64,000 bases of DNA from Blastocladiella emersonii ATCC 22665 (taxonomy: Eukaryota > Blastocladiomycota > Blastocladiomycetes > Blastocladiales > Blastocladiaceae): contig JANHCV010000001.1 in assembly GCA_025594325.1 (NCBI GenBank), positions 1,922,001 to 1,986,000 on the forward strand. Reading direction: 5' to 3'. A model generated the notes under the pieces. That model did no database searches. It had not been told where the DNA came from and saw only the letters and a program-made list of their open reading frames with translations. Positions 10,030 through 21,299 of this stretch are shown here, piece by piece. A program made the position numbers and the translations under genes. Position 1 is the first letter of the stretch. Every line of letters begins with the position of its first letter.

Positions 10030-10845
10030 GAGAATGACGTGATTTTGGAAGTGGTGAGAGAGCGCGGATCGCTCGCGGTGGTTGGGTGGGCCAAAGTAGC
10101 AACGCAGAGTCGTGTGTTTGTCGAGCGCGCACGGACCAGCGAACCTCACGTCGATGTCGGTGAGCTTCAAGTCGGCCGTGCTTGCTCGGGATGCTGTTCG
10201 CGAGTTTAAAAGACGATGGACCACGGGAAGAGGAACCATTATCCAGTTATAGTCGCGGAGGTGGACGAGGGCGATCGCCGCCATAACATTAGCAACGTAA
10301 ACGCACGAATACGTCGAGCTCGTAGTATGTCCGGCTACACTTTTGACCAACGCGGCTAGAAGCGCTGGCTCGGGTTGCAACCGGAGGGGTCCTTTTTGGC
10401 CCGCTCGCCAGTCTCCACGACGGGAACGGAGATAGTCGCGATGGAAGCGCGCTCCTCAACTTTTATGTCGTGTGGTTTTGGATTATTGTTCAACGAAACA
10501 GGAAGGGAGGTCGAGGCGGCGAAGCGTTTTTGTTCACCCGGGCGAGCGCGGTCGGGCTGGTGCGCCACACGTGATGCGTTGGCAAGCGCTTCCAAGCTTC
10601 AGCTCGCGACGCGTCGTCAACCTCGATCAGCACCGCCATCACGCAAGGCCTGCCGCGGATCGGGTTGCGAAAGCGGGAGCAGCGGCGGTACGCAATGGCG
10701 GTCGTACGCCAAGTGTGTGCCGCGGAGCCGATGTCACGGTTGCACTTGGGCCTTAGCGACAAACACTTTCGCTTTCGCTCATGGGCACTAGCACAGCTGC
10801 GAGTACCATGGTATCGAGTAGGGTCCAAACAGCTGTATTACAACC
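10030..10845. other. Intergenic, no gene recognised
   Basis: This covers the 5' flank of TAD3 and the 3' flank of the Inp2/vezatin-like gene. I see only short frames without features. A TGCGCCACA motif occurs at 10561-10569. Confidence 0.4.
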
Positions 10846-12541
10846 TCATTCATTTCGAGGGACGCACTCCTCCTTGGCCGTCGCACCAACCGCGGGTGGT
10901 ACAGCGGGGGGGTGAGCCCATCCCGGCGTCTCGCGCTGGTCGAGGACGGCTTGCAGCTCGCCGACCATGAGGCGCGTTGTTGACGCGGCGACTCGCTCGG
11001 CGGCGCGCTGCTGGAGTTGCTCTTGCCGCATCGCGATCCGCTGAGCGCGAGGGATTCGCGGCGCACGCGGCTTCCCGCTGTCCCCTTCCTCGGGCGCATC
11101 GAGCGCGGCTTCTACGACCCATCCAGGATCGCCTGAGAGCGGGTCAGCGAGGGGCGACGCGTCGACAGCGATGCTGGGTTCCTTAGGAGCGGGCGGTGGA
11201 AGCGGGGCAAAGGTCGAAGGAGCCGGATCGCCGTCGCGGGTTCCGGTTGGTCCGGCGAGAGCGGCACGAAGCTGCTCAAAGAGCGAAGATAGGTGCTCGA
11301 TATCGCTCCCCATTGACCCGATCATGGCCGACGCGTGTACGCGATCGACGGCACCGGTTTCGGCGTCCACGCCCTCGGTCAGAACAAGATGTGTCTTGAC
11401 CAACATTGTGCGAAGGTGAGCGTTGAGCAATGAGAGGGGCGAGTGAAGCGGATCGACTGCGCGAGCAGGTTTTGCCTGGACATCTGCTGCTTGCGATTCC
11501 GCAGGAGCGAGATGGTGAATCGGATCCGCGACCTGGAGCCCGTGGATCGCGTTGTCCATGGCGGAAGCGAGCCGCTGGAGCTCCTCGGTGCTCGCGTCCG
11601 AGACTTCGACGACAATCTCCATGACGGCGCGCACAGACTCGAGGAGTTCGCGGACGGCTTGAAGCGTGGGCGCCGTGCGTGCCGTCGAGACGAGACTCGC
11701 GACGGAAGCGTCAAGATCCGGATTCTGCCCACACACGACAGCCATGGCGGCGGTAGCGGTCTCGAGGACCGAGGTGAGGTAGTCGATCAGCTGGCGACGT
11801 ACTGAAAGGGCGCGCATCGAGTCCTGCGAGCGATGGACCGGGGGCAGATGTTGAGCACTACAAGCGGTGCGAGGCAACGGGTTAGGGGGAAACGAACCAC
11901 GACAGCGGTAGGCGAACGTACTGGAGCTGGTAACCGCGGCTCACGACGTCGACCTCGCGCAGGTAGCGGAATCGTGCGGTAAACAGGCCGTTGAGCGTTT
12001 CCCAGTCGCGCGCAAGCTTGCGCACGGCGACAGGTCGCTCGAGCTCTTCCAAGTCGCTCTCCTCGCCAAGCACAGGAGGTGAAAGCGCTCGGGAGCCGCG
12101 CCGCGATTGAGAGCGATGCAGGACCCACGCGAAAGCAGTCGTCGTGCACTACGCAGGCGACCGCGAGTCAGTTTTCGCCAGTAACACGCGCTGGACGAGC
12201 GAGAGTACCAGAATGCCAGCAAGGAGGTAGCCGATCCCGGCGTGGTGAGGCGGGCTACCTCGCGAAGCGAACATCGCGACGAGGCTCGCCGCCACCGCTC
12301 CGCCCAAAGCAAGGCTCGCTGAAGCTGACGCGCTGACGGGCTCATTCCCGTCGTGAAAGCCTCTATCAAGCTTTTCCTGCGACTTGGGTCCAACCGACGC
12401 GTCGTCTTGACGGTCCTCGACGGGTGCCGTGTCGAGCTCGCCTTCGAGGCCGAACTCGGCGAGGTACGCGGCCAGCGGCGAGTCGGCGAGGGCGACCGCG
12501 TCGTCCGCAATGCAGTCGGTCCGACGATCCATTTGCTCCAT
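10846..12541 (-). CDS. Inp2/vezatin-like membrane protein (myosin-binding family)
   Basis: I read this as at least three exons. Exon 1 starts MEQMDRRTDCIADD at 12541 and contains two hydrophobic segments (LALGGAVAASLVAMF and GIGYLLAGILVLSLVQRVLL). A first intron lies around 12060-12160, but its exact borders are unresolved. Exon 2 ends at 11922 and carries LREVDVVSRGYQL, the diagnostic motif of the vezatin/Inp2 family. A clear intron (11858..11921; GTACGTTCG, CCCTAACC, TTGTAG) joins it in frame to exon 3 (10846..11857), where LPPVHRSQD and a helical region follow as expected. In yeasts Inp2 is the peroxisomal receptor for class V myosin, and related proteins serve junctional or organelle tethering. 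The final part is a coiled, Gln/Arg-rich tail. Family membership is fairly secure; the organelle is inferred. Confidence 0.65.
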
Positions 12542-12720
12542 GTAAAGGTGACTACTCGCCCGAGCATGGAGAGCGAGCGCAAGAGGATCGGCGACCGAGT
12601 GGCGCCGAGCGTCTCGCGGCGGCCGCGTGACTGCAGCAGCGGAGACAAACACGCGCGAACCCGCCGGTTCTCCTCTCTTCTCTCCTCCAACGCCAGGATC
12701 GACACACTGTAAAGTAAACC

Positions 12721-13406
12721 ATGCAACCGCCAATGTACACCGAGTCCGTGAGCCCGACGCGCGTCGACCTGCACTTTGACCCTGCGGCCGTCGCCCTGAC
12801 GCCGCTCGAGCGCGTCATCATGTCGTCCAACGGGTCGCTGCAGCGCGTGCTGAGCGCCTTCTACAACGCGCCCATCGACGTCAAGCTCGTCAAGAACGTG
12901 GCCGTGCCGCAGGCCCCGTCGCCGACGCCCGACGCGCCCGTCTCGGCCGGCACCGATGAGGCGGCAGCGCAGGCGTCGCGGTGGCAGGTCGACCGCGAGA
13001 TCCACCTGCTGTGCCAGGGCGAGGTCCTGTGCGTCGCCAAGTCGTCGCTCGTCATCACGTCGCCCGACTACTACGACCTGCTCATCACGCGCGGCGTTGG
13101 GCTCGGCCAGTTCTTCCGGTACTGCCCCGCGATCTCGCGCCCCGACCATGACTGTCACTAACCATCGCTGACTTTGCGTGTAGCCACGTCGGCGTGCTAC
13201 CCGCCTTCGAGCTGCTCGAGGTCCGCAAGCCGGAGGCGCCCGCCGACATGTTCCGCCTGTACACGCTGAGCTGTCCCGGCGTCGTGTGCACCATCGGCGA
13301 GACGTTCCCGCACTGGATCGCGGACATGGACCAGCCCACGCGGTTGCAGGCCGCCGCCGACGCCGCCGCCGAGGCCAAGGCCAGCAACGGCCGCGCCAGT
13401 CACTAG
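12721..13406 (+). CDS. DUF98 / chorismate-lyase-like fold protein
   Basis: There are two exons, 12721..13118 and 13184..13406, giving 206 residues. The 65-nt intron has GTACTG, a CTGAC branch and GTGTAG. Splicing restores LGQFFRHVGVLPAFELL. The layout LTPLERVIMSSNGSLQRVL, FYNAPIDVKLVKN, then a strand-rich REIHLLCQGEVLCVAKSSL block followed by GVGLGQFFR, resembles the chorismate pyruvate-lyase-like fold annotated as DUF98. The biochemical role of eukaryotic members is not established, and no catalytic claim is made. The gene is divergent from the Inp2-like gene, with 180 bp between start codons, and convergent with the RhoGEF gene. Confidence 0.65.
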
Positions 13407-13496
13407 AGAAAGCAGAGCAACCCGTATTCCATCTAATAAATAGTATAGTAGTGCGTAACATCCGTGTACATTGGGGGTTGTTGAACAAAACTGCGA

Positions 13497-16400
13497 CTAC
13501 GGCCGCGCTCCACCCGGCGCCAGCGACGATGCCGCGGGCGGGACCCTCGCGTCGAGCGCGAGCTTGAAGACGACGTGCGCGCCGGACCCAGGGCTCCCGT
13601 CCCACCCGCTGCTCCCGCCGTTCCCGCCGCCGCCGAGCGCCGCGCACACCATGGCGTTGGCGCGCGAGTCGAGCATGACGAGCCCGCCGTCGCTCGTGAA
13701 CGGGATGATCTGGACGCGCTCGCCCGTCTCGAGGTGCCACACCTCGACGAGCTTGGCGCCGAACCCGACCACGAACGGGTGCACCACCGCAAAGTGCCGC
13801 GGCTCGCCGTCCCACTCGATCCACCACTCGGGCCGCGCGCGCCGCCCCGACCGCGACACGTACAGGGCAAAGTCGGCGTAGCACACCAGGTACAGGTGCG
13901 TCAGCGGGGCCTTGCCTGCGCCCGCGGGCAGGCTGGCCGAGCTCGCGTTGCCGTTGGCGCTGCCCATGGTCGACACGTACGAGTCGCGCACGCCGCCCGC
14001 GCGGTTGAGGTCGTCGGCCGAGCCGTGCGCGGTGCCCGGCGCTGCTCCGCCACCGCGGAGGAACGCGGTCGCGAACGGGACCCGGAAGATAGCCATGGGC
14101 CGGACCGCGTTGCTGTCGCTGCGGTGGTGGATGAACTCGAGGAACGGGTCGTCGGCGTCGAACAGCGTGGCGTGGTCGCCGGCGACGGGGTCGAGCACTT
14201 CGAACCCGCGCCCGCACCCGACGTGGAGCTTGGACCGCAGCCAGTGCACGCTGTACGCCTCGCTCGGCACGTACAGCTCCGTGAACAGCCGCAGCGCGTC
14301 CGTCGCGTCGCCGAGCTCGCCGTCCTTCCCACCAGACCCGCCGCTCCCGCCGCGGAACAGCCGCGCGAGCGTGCCCGTGGGCCCCGACGCCTTCTTGCGC
14401 GGGACCATGGGCTCGTACACCTTGAGCGTCGACGACATGCTGGCGGGCCGCACCGTGCACACGTACGGCGCGTCGTGGAGGAGCCCGACGCGGAAAAAGT
14501 GCACCGTCCCGACCCCCGAGACACGGCGCGCCTTGGCGAGCGGCGCCGCCGGGTCGATGGCGCGATGCAGGACCGCCGCGAGCGGGACCGTGTACAGGAC
14601 GCGGTCCGCGAGCACCAGGACCTGCGCGTACGGCGTGAGCACCTCGACCTGAGTCGCCCGGTCAATGTCGACCACCTTGATCGCGCGGAACGTCGCGCCG
14701 CCGCCCACCGCGTACACGCCGCGGTCCGTGGCGACGAGCAGGCGCCCGGCCGCCGCGTCGTCGAGCGGCGCGCTGCCCGCGGGCCGCGCGTCCGCGGGGA
14801 GCACCATGTCCGCGAGCACGTCGAGCCGGAAGTGCGCCGACGCGCTCGTCACGTCGCGCGCGTGCGACGTCAGCGTCTCGACCCACTGCCGCCGGTCCGC
14901 GCCGCTCGCTGCCGCCAGCGTCAGCGAGTAGCCCGCGCGCCCGAGCCGGGTCACCGTGAAGGTCGGCTCGTTGCCGAGCGCGAGCGCCGTCGAGGAGGCC
15001 GATGCACTGGCTGTCGTTGCGAGCGCGGCGCTCGCGGGCGAGATGGTCCCGCCGTGCGCGCGGCCGGGCCCGCCCGAGTTCGTGCTCGCGAGCGAGGCCG
15101 CAGACGCCATGCCGAGGAGGAGGTTGGTCGACGACCCGCCCGCGCTGAGCGGCGCCGTCTGCGCGCGGGTCAGGGCGTTGGCGACGGTGGTCCCCGCGCG
15201 GAGCCCGAGCGAGCTGGCCCTGCTCTCGGCCGCGGACACGTTTCCGTTCTCGAACTGCTGCGCGAGACTCGCCGACGACTGGGCGCGTGACCGCGCGAGC
15301 GGAGTGAGCGGCGGGGCCTCGTCGGGGGTATCGACGCGGAGGAGGTGGAGCGGGATGGGCGGGCGGTAGAGGCGGTACTCCCACCCGTTGTTGGGGTCGT
15401 ACTTGGCCTTCTTGCGGCGGCAGAAGACGAGGGCGTGGTCGAGCAGGAACACGGCGAGGTCGTCGCCGCCGACGCGGCGCAGCGTGCCCTCGCGGACAAG
15501 GCGGCGCGCCGGGTCGAGCAGCGCCAGCGCCGCTTCCTCGGCGTCCGTCTTGTACACGAACTGGTGGTGGAGCTGCAGCAGCCGCACCGCGTTGTCGGCG
15601 TGTCCCGCGGCCGCGTTCACCTTGCCGAGGAGCACCTTGACGTCCGCGATCGCCGCGGCCAGATCGACCTGGTCCGGGTGGTCGGGCGGCGTCTGCTTGG
15701 CGATGGCGCCGAGGAGCAGCGGGTACCGCGCGATGCGGGAGATGGGCCGGCCGAGGAACGACTGAATCGGCAGCCGGCGCGTTTGCGGGAGCCGCTCGGT
15801 CTCGGCGAGGAACCGGCCGAGCTCCGGGTTGTAGGCGATCTCGGCCTCGAGGTGGTGTTTCGCCCACGGGTGCGTGGCCGCGTACGCGACGATGGGCGCC
15901 TCCATGGCCGCGACGTGCATGCGGAACACGTCGCCGATGCGCGCCACCACGTATTTCTCCTGCTGGCGGCGGACCAGCGCGCCGGCGAGCCGTTTCGCCG
16001 TCTCGCGGATCTCGCCGACGTTGCCGAACACGGCGCGCACAAACTCGCGCGTTCGCTCGCGCGGCAGGTACCCCTCGCGCACGATCGTGTCCATGTACAG
16101 CTTCTCGACGAGCTCGAGGTCCTCGACAAACGTCTCCTCGGTGACGACGAGCTCGAAGATGGCCTCCTGCCGCTTGACCTCGCGCTCCGACGCCGCGTTG
16201 AGGATCGCCTCGGGCACCATGGCCGACCACCCGTGCGGCTCCGACTCGGCGACGACGGCCGCGGGGACGGGTTCGGGCCCGCCGTTGTCGGCGGTCGGCA
16301 ATGGCAGACCGAGCAGCGCGCGCTGCGCCATCTGCCGCGGGCATACGGTGCTGTAGCACAGGCGGTCGGACGAGCACGTCGGCGAGTAGCACTCGGACAG

Positions 16401-17393
16401 CAGCGTGAAGAAGCCCGTCGGCACGGGGAGCGACTGCGGGACCATGGTGGGCGAGCCGGGCGCTGTGGTGGGCGCGGACGACGACTCGGGGTTCTCGGAT
16501 GCGGTCGCTGCCGCCGACGAGGTGGGCGTCGGGTACGCTACACCTGCCGCTGCGCTCGGCGGGCCCATGCCGGCAGGGAACTTGACGACCATGGACGGCG
16601 CGCGGTCGAGCGAGGCCCCACTCCCGCCCCCTCCTGCCGCAGGCATCAACTCCGCCGGCGGCGCCAGCGGCATAGGCATTGGCGGTAGCGGCGGCGGGAA
16701 CATGTACAGCTCGTAGGGCGAGTCGCGGAGGCGGTGCGAGTAGCTGACGTGGTGGAAGAACCGCTGCGCGTCGAGCGAGCGGCCGACGAGCAGCGCGAGG
16801 TTGCGGTCGGGCGACCGGAGCAGCGCGGCCAGCACGTCGACGGCGTCGCGCCCGACAAAGCAGTTGTGGTACTCGATCCCGTCGCGCGTGTGCGTGCCGA
16901 GCTTGATGCGTGACCGGAACACGGGCGCCACGCGCGACAGCATCGCGCGGTTGAGCGGGAGCCGCGGCACCTTGGCCGGCGACGGCGGTGGCGTCGCGTC
17001 GCCCGCGGCAGCGGTGGCAACGGCTGCGGGCGTGCGGTGGGTTCCCGACAACGACCCGCCGCTCCGCCGGTCGGACGAAACCGGCGGTGGTACAGTCTGG
17101 CCCGACGACGCGACGCTCGACGCCGAGGCCGCGGAAAGCGAGGGCTGGTGCGGGTGGCGCGACTGGGGCCGCGACGACGACGCCGTCGAGGTCATGGTCG
17201 CGCGCGAGCTCGCGGACGGCGATGGGGATGGCGACGGCGACATGTCCTGCGCACGCAGCCGAGGCGACGAGGACACGGTTACTGCCGAAGACGAGGGCAG
17301 GATGCGGATGGGTCCGGGCGGCGTCATGGTGCGCGACCGCAACGACACTCCCGCCTCGGGGCCGCTTGCCGGTGAGGAGGACGACGTTGTCAT
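13497..17393 (-). CDS. Rho1 guanine nucleotide exchange factor, Rom1/Rom2-like
   Basis: This is an intronless gene of 1298 residues starting MTTSSSSPASG at 17393; the frame extends to 17411, but only with a GTG. Domain order is a disordered Ser/Pro N-terminus, a DEP domain (about residues 148-232, DGIEYHNCFVGRDAVDVLAA), and a DH domain (about 405-595) beginning RQEAIFELVVTEETFVEDL and containing LPIQSFLGRPISRIARYPLLL. A PH domain (about 630-855) is interrupted by a low-complexity insert, and a citron-homology (CNH) domain runs from about 910 to 1280 (KLHVGCGRGFEVLDP). DEP-DH-PH-CNH is the architecture of the fungal GEFs that activate Rho1 at the plasma membrane for cell wall integrity. The 3' end converges on the DUF98 gene with 90 bp between. 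Confidence 0.9.
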   Translation of the reverse strand: MTTSSSSPASGPEAGVSLRSRTMTPPGPIRILPSSSAVTVSSSPRLRAQDMSPSPSPSPSASSRATMTSTASSSRPQSRHPHQPSLSAASASSVASSGQTVPPPVSSDRRSGGSLSGTHRTPAAVATAAAGDATPPPSPAKVPRLPLNRAMLSRVAPVFRSRIKLGTHTRDGIEYHNCFVGRDAVDVLAALLRSPDRNLALLVGRSLDAQRFFHHVSYSHRLRDSPYELYMFPPPLPPMPMPLAPPAELMPAAGGGGSGASLDRAPSMVVKFPAGMGPPSAAAGVAYPTPTSSAAATASENPESSSAPTTAPGSPTMVPQSLPVPTGFFTLLSECYSPTCSSDRLCYSTVCPRQMAQRALLGLPLPTADNGGPEPVPAAVVAESEPHGWSAMVPEAILNAASEREVKRQEAIFELVVTEETFVEDLELVEKLYMDTIVREGYLPRERTREFVRAVFGNVGEIRETAKRLAGALVRRQQEKYVVARIGDVFRMHVAAMEAPIVAYAATHPWAKHHLEAEIAYNPELGRFLAETERLPQTRRLPIQSFLGRPISRIARYPLLLGAIAKQTPPDHPDQVDLAAAIADVKVLLGKVNAAAGHADNAVRLLQLHHQFVYKTDAEEAALALLDPARRLVREGTLRRVGGDDLAVFLLDHALVFCRRKKAKYDPNNGWEYRLYRPPIPLHLLRVDTPDEAPPLTPLARSRAQSSASLAQQFENGNVSAAESRASSLGLRAGTTVANALTRAQTAPLSAGGSSTNLLLGMASAASLASTNSGGPGRAHGGTISPASAALATTASASASSTALALGNEPTFTVTRLGRAGYSLTLAAASGADRRQWVETLTSHARDVTSASAHFRLDVLADMVLPADARPAGSAPLDDAAAGRLLVATDRGVYAVGGGATFRAIKVVDIDRATQVEVLTPYAQVLVLADRVLYTVPLAAVLHRAIDPAAPLAKARRVSGVGTVHFFRVGLLHDAPYVCTVRPASMSSTLKVYEPMVPRKKASGPTGTLARLFRGGSGGSGGKDGELGDATDALRLFTELYVPSEAYSVHWLRSKLHVGCGRGFEVLDPVAGDHATLFDADDPFLEFIHHRSDSNAVRPMAIFRVPFATAFLRGGGAAPGTAHGSADDLNRAGGVRDSYVSTMGSANGNASSASLPAGAGKAPLTHLYLVCYADFALYVSRSGRRARPEWWIEWDGEPRHFAVVHPFVVGFGAKLVEVWHLETGERVQIIPFTSDGGLVMLDSRANAMVCAALGGGGNGGSSGWDGSPGSGAHVVFKLALDARVPPAASSLAPGGARP

Positions 17394-17868
17394 GTCGACG
17401 AGATGCGCCACAATCGACGACAGCGCTCAGACTGGACGAGGACGGGGCAGGCGTGCGTGTGTCAGCGCCACCGACCGGGGACAGGAGCTTCGCGGAGTAG
17501 GGTTTCACACACGTTCAGAGGATGTCGTGCCGGCGCGAATGCGGGCAGTCAAGTTACGTTGATGCTTAGCAGAAGTGTGTTCTTGCGAGGGCCGAGGAGA
17601 CCAGGGCAGCGACCACCGACGGGTCAGAGCTCGAGGAGGCGCAGACTTGTGGCGCAACGCCAAACACCGCACTTCGAGTCTTCCAGCTGGCGACAACTCA
17701 AGCTCAGGGCGGAGGAGAAGACCAAGACCAGGAAGGATGTGAAAGGGACCGGTCACTGTATTACACACGAGATAGGACACGGCTGCTCGGCAGGGCGAGC
17801 CGCGGCCGCTCCGAGCGCGCGCTCAACAGGATCCAGCCGTCGAGTCAGGAAGCCAAGTCAGGGCGCGC
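17394..17868. other. RhoGEF upstream region / eS7 3' flank
   Basis: No gene is visible. The reverse-orientation motif TGCGCCACA lies at 17404-17412, just upstream of the RhoGEF ATG, and a TGTGGCGCA copy lies at 17648-17656. Confidence 0.4.
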
Positions 17869-18468
17869 TTAGGCCTTGATCTTGATGTTGAGGTCCTGGT
17901 ACTGGGGGAACTCGAAGTGGACGTCCTTGCCGGTGAGCTGCTTGTAGACGGCCGAGAAGGTGTCGAGCTTGTACTCGAGGTAGGTGGCGTCCTTCTTGTC
18001 GAGGAAGACCTTGGTGGTCTTGGAGCCGTCGACGCGGAGCTTGGTGCGCTTGCCAACGATCTCGGTGGGGTAGACGAGGTCGTCGAGGATCGACTCGTGC
18101 ACGGCGGTCAGAGTGCGCGAGCGGGGGCGCATCTGCTTCTGGCGCGAGTGGCGGGTGGGGCGGGGCATGACGCGGCGCTGGGCGACGATCAGGACGTGGC
18201 GCTCCGAGAACTTCTTCTCGAGCTCGCGAACCAGGCGCTGCTGGATCTTGTTGAACTGCTTGAGCTGGGGCACGGGGACGAACACGACAATAGCCTTGCG
18301 GCCCTTGCCGACCTCAACCTCCTTGGCGGCGACGATCTGGAGGGGGCGGAGCTCGGCCTTGAGCTCGGCAACGTTGTTCTCGAGGTCGAAGATGGCCTGG
18401 GCGACCGACTTCTCGAGCTCATCGGGCTGGGCACCGGCGGGCTTGATGATCTTGTTGAGGGCCGACAT
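17869..18468 (-). CDS. RPS7: 40S ribosomal protein eS7
   Basis: This is a 199-residue single-exon gene. Recognised features include the N-terminal [13 protein letters not shown] helix, [57 protein letters not shown] and the terminal [12 protein letters not shown], all hallmark blocks of eS7. It is a structural component of the small ribosomal subunit, required for pre-rRNA processing. Length is typical of the family. It is unusual only in having no intron, whereas many fungal ribosomal protein genes have one near the start; the promoter should lie in 18469-18700. Confidence 0.96.
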   Translation of the reverse strand: MSALNKIIKPAGAQPDELEKSVAQAIFDLENNVAELKAELRPLQIVAAKEVEVGKGRKAIVVFVPVPQLKQFNKIQQRLVRELEKKFSERHVLIVAQRRVMPRPTRHSRQKQMRPRSRTLTAVHESILDDLVYPTEIVGKRTKLRVDGSKTTKVFLDKKDATYLEYKLDTFSAVYKQLTGKDVHFEFPQYQDLNIKIKA

Positions 18469-19528
18469 GGTTGGAGTTCAGAGACTCTATGAGGGGCACA
18501 GGAGGGGAAGGAGATGCGTTAGAATCTCGCCCGGGCTCGAGGTGAGCCCAAGGAGACCTCGGGTTTCAAAAACGGCTGCGGGTAGGGCTGACACGAGCAA
18601 TGCATGTCGCCGCCTCCAGACGATCGTCAGCGCCGCCACGGTGGAGTACCGCGACGGGATCAGACCGCCCAGAGGTCCGCGAGCCAGACCGACGTTTTGG
18701 TGAGAGCTGCCCGAGACCGCAACGTGCACGCCGCGGCATCACCCGCCTTCGTGACACAGCGAGCATCGGACTGCTGCCCTCGTCGGCCTATGGCTGCCCG
18801 GCGTAACGCGGCCGGGGCAAGCCTGGCGAGTTGGACGGGTTCAGTCGTCCAGTGAAAGTTTTCCGTCCTCGGCGGGCAGACGAGCCTGCCGCACGACGGG
18901 TGCCAGGCAGCCATCTTCGCGCACACCGCCGGGGGTGCACACGGACGGCCGGTCGGCGGTTGAACGCCGCGAGCAAAACGGGGCGAGCGGTCCGCCGAGA
19001 CGGACCACCCACTACGCCTGCCGCGGCAGTTGACCCGACCAGCCGCAGAGGTGGCTCGTAGCGAATCGTAGTACGTTGTCGACGACGACGGCGAGGGGCA
19101 CTCGACGGACACGCCGCGGCTCGGGCTCAGCGAGCGAACCCGGGCGGCGTGCCGGAGGCGGACGATGCATTGCAGTGGTACATGGCAGGGTGTGGTGGGG
19201 TGCGTGTCTCCAGCGAGACGTACGAAAGGCTGGTCCAAACTGAAGAGAGTGAACAGCGTACGCCGTGCTTTCCGGTCGTCAATGTTGCGGATGGCTCGGC
19301 GTGGCGGGCCGGCCGCGAGCGGGTGGAGTGGCGGCGGTGTGGCGCAGGTCACGCGACTGGCGCTGTCTCGCGCCTGAGACGCGTTTTGCGCGCCGCCTCG
19401 CTCCCTCGCTCCCTCGCTCACGGCTCACCTCAGCCGACGCACGGATGGATAGGGGGTAACTTATCTATGAGCGGGAGATAGGTGGTACAACCAAACCAGG
19501 AATACAACAGAGAAAACGGGTACGGTCG
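18469..19528. other. Intergenic, no gene recognised
   Basis: This is the upstream region of eS7 and the 3' flank of PACRG. A 253-codon minus-strand frame (18660-19421) has no domain-like pattern and a composition like random GC-rich sequence. A TGTGGCGCA motif is at 19338-19346. Confidence 0.4.
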
Positions 19529-20439
19529 CTACTGGCGCGAGACGACGCTCTCGTAGGTCGGCACCATGTACTTGATGTTGATGAAGGCGTCCTCGCCGCC
19601 GTACAGCTCAAACTTCTCGAGCGTCTCTTGGATCAGGTCGCCAATGTTTTCCCGCTTCTGCTGCGCGTAGTAGATGCCGTCGCCGAGGTTCACTACCCGG
19701 AGGCGTGCACAGGTTCGGGTCAGCGTCGGCCGGCGAGATCGGACCGTGGCCACGAGCACGTACCGTTCATGTGCTTGAACAGGTTGAAGATGGGCAGGAT
19801 CTGGCGGTAGTAGGGCACGAGGGCCTCGCCGACCATTTCGGCCGACTCAACCAGATGCTGCAGCACCTTGAGCGTGGTGCAGATGACCTTGGGGTTGCGC
19901 GTGTTGAGGGCCTCTACACGCGGATCACTCGCGCACCGTCAGTCGCGAACGCTGTGAGCGAGTTACGTCGAATAGTACTCTTGATCGGGATAATGAGCTG
20001 AGGCACGACCGGCAGGATCTTGTCGCCGCCCTTGTCGAGCAGGTCGTGCACACCTTGCCGGGCGAGGAACGCGTAGGGCTCCTCGGTTTCGCACAGGCCC
20101 GAGAAGAAGAGCGGGAGGTAGTGGTGGTAGTCGAGTTTCTCGATGTCGACCTACGCGAGCACAGGGTGTGAGTGGCCGTCGACTACGACACGGTCAGAAG
20201 GACTAGTACCTTCCAGTTGATCTTGTTACCGGTTCCGTCGTGGTGCACGGCGATGGGGAAGTCGCCGCGGTTGTGCAGCTTGCGGAACGCTACGAGATCA
20301 GCGACGCGGTCAGCGGCCCGTCCACGCGAGCCTCGGATCACGGCAACGTACTCGAAATCTCCTTGTGGTCCTTGTCGCGGCGGGCAAAGGCGCCGGCTTT
20401 CGGCGGGATCGAGCCCTTTGGCGCAAAGTAGCCGGACAT
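19529..20439 (-). CDS. PACRG: PACRG, parkin co-regulated / axonemal inner junction protein
   Basis: The five-exon model is complement(19529..19692, 19764..19913, 19979..20150, 20210..20289, 20352..20439), 217 residues, with every junction in phase and GTAC donors and TAG acceptors throughout. The product starts [18 protein letters not shown] and contains [96 protein letters not shown] and [11 protein letters not shown]. These match animal and protist PACRG almost block by block. PACRG sits at the inner junction of axonemal doublet microtubules. Such strong conservation with an intact frame implies a working flagellar gene and hence a zoosporic organism. The gene is divergent from the Ede1-like gene. 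Confidence 0.93.
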
Positions 20440-21299
20440 GGTGATGCGGGAGGGAAGGCAGGCGGGTGGTCGGCGGCGCGGATCGCGAGTGGGGAGGTGG
20501 GGAGCGGGTGGTGGCTGGCAAGCGAGAGTCGAGGCCAGCCCGTCTAGTCTATGGGGATACAGCTCACGAGGAAGGGCGGGTATCGGCGACCTCGGCGAGT
20601 GCGGTGGTTGTTGATGACGTTGCAGCAGATCGATCTTGCAGGGAGCAGCCGACGTCGAGCGGGTTGAGAACAGCTTGGATCCGTTCGATGAGGATGCAGT
20701 AGGTTACGGGTGATACATGTGGGAGGCCGGACACCTCTGATGCAGAAAGTGCAAGGGGGCGTCGCCCACGGCACGGGGTATAATGTCTCCGCTCGGCGCT
20801 CGCTCCAAACCCCACCTTGGCCTTAGAGACGCGCCGGTGCATCATATGCGCGCCGGCGAGCGCGGCGCCGTGGGGGACAGCGGGCCGAGTGCGAGACGCG
20901 TCGGAGGTCGCGTCGCGAGACACAAACGTGATCGTCACGCGCCTCTCTTTTCGCCCGCCGCTGCCGCCAAGCCGCCGTTAGCCTTCTTCGCCTCGCCATC
21001 GGATCCGCGCCGACCCGCCCCGCCCTCCCGCACCACAGCCGCGCACGGCGCACCCACGGAGCACGCCCTCGACGACTAGCTGCACTCGGCGACCCGACCG
21101 CTCGCAGCGACCCTCTTCGAGCGCGCCGCGTCTACCAGGCCCACGACTCGGTGGCGCCCATCCCATCGGTTCCACCCTGGTCGCTCCGCTCTTCACCTCT
21201 CGAGTACGCTTACTCTCTCCGCCGGCGATGCTCATCCGGTTGTACCGAGCCCTAACCAACGCACACGGCCGCCAGATCGCTTCCCCCAACACCGCCGCC
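20440..21299. other. Divergent promoter region, PACRG / Ede1-like gene
   Basis: About 860 bp separate the two start codons. The last 250 bp are C-rich and look like the leader of the Ede1-like gene. I see no additional gene and no clear TATA box. Confidence 0.4.

Noticed and set aside
11941-14460. An 839-codon minus-strand frame spanning three genes
   Set aside because: It crosses the DUF98 gene antisense and ignores clear introns; composition is shadow-like.
17393-17411. Longer RhoGEF N-terminus starting at 17411
   Set aside because: That start is a GTG; the first ATG is at 17393.
13575-17508. Long frames (571, 447 and 948 codons) overlapping the RhoGEF gene
   Set aside because: They are Arg/Ala/Pro-rich shadows in other frames; only the 1298-residue frame has DEP, DH, PH and CNH domains.
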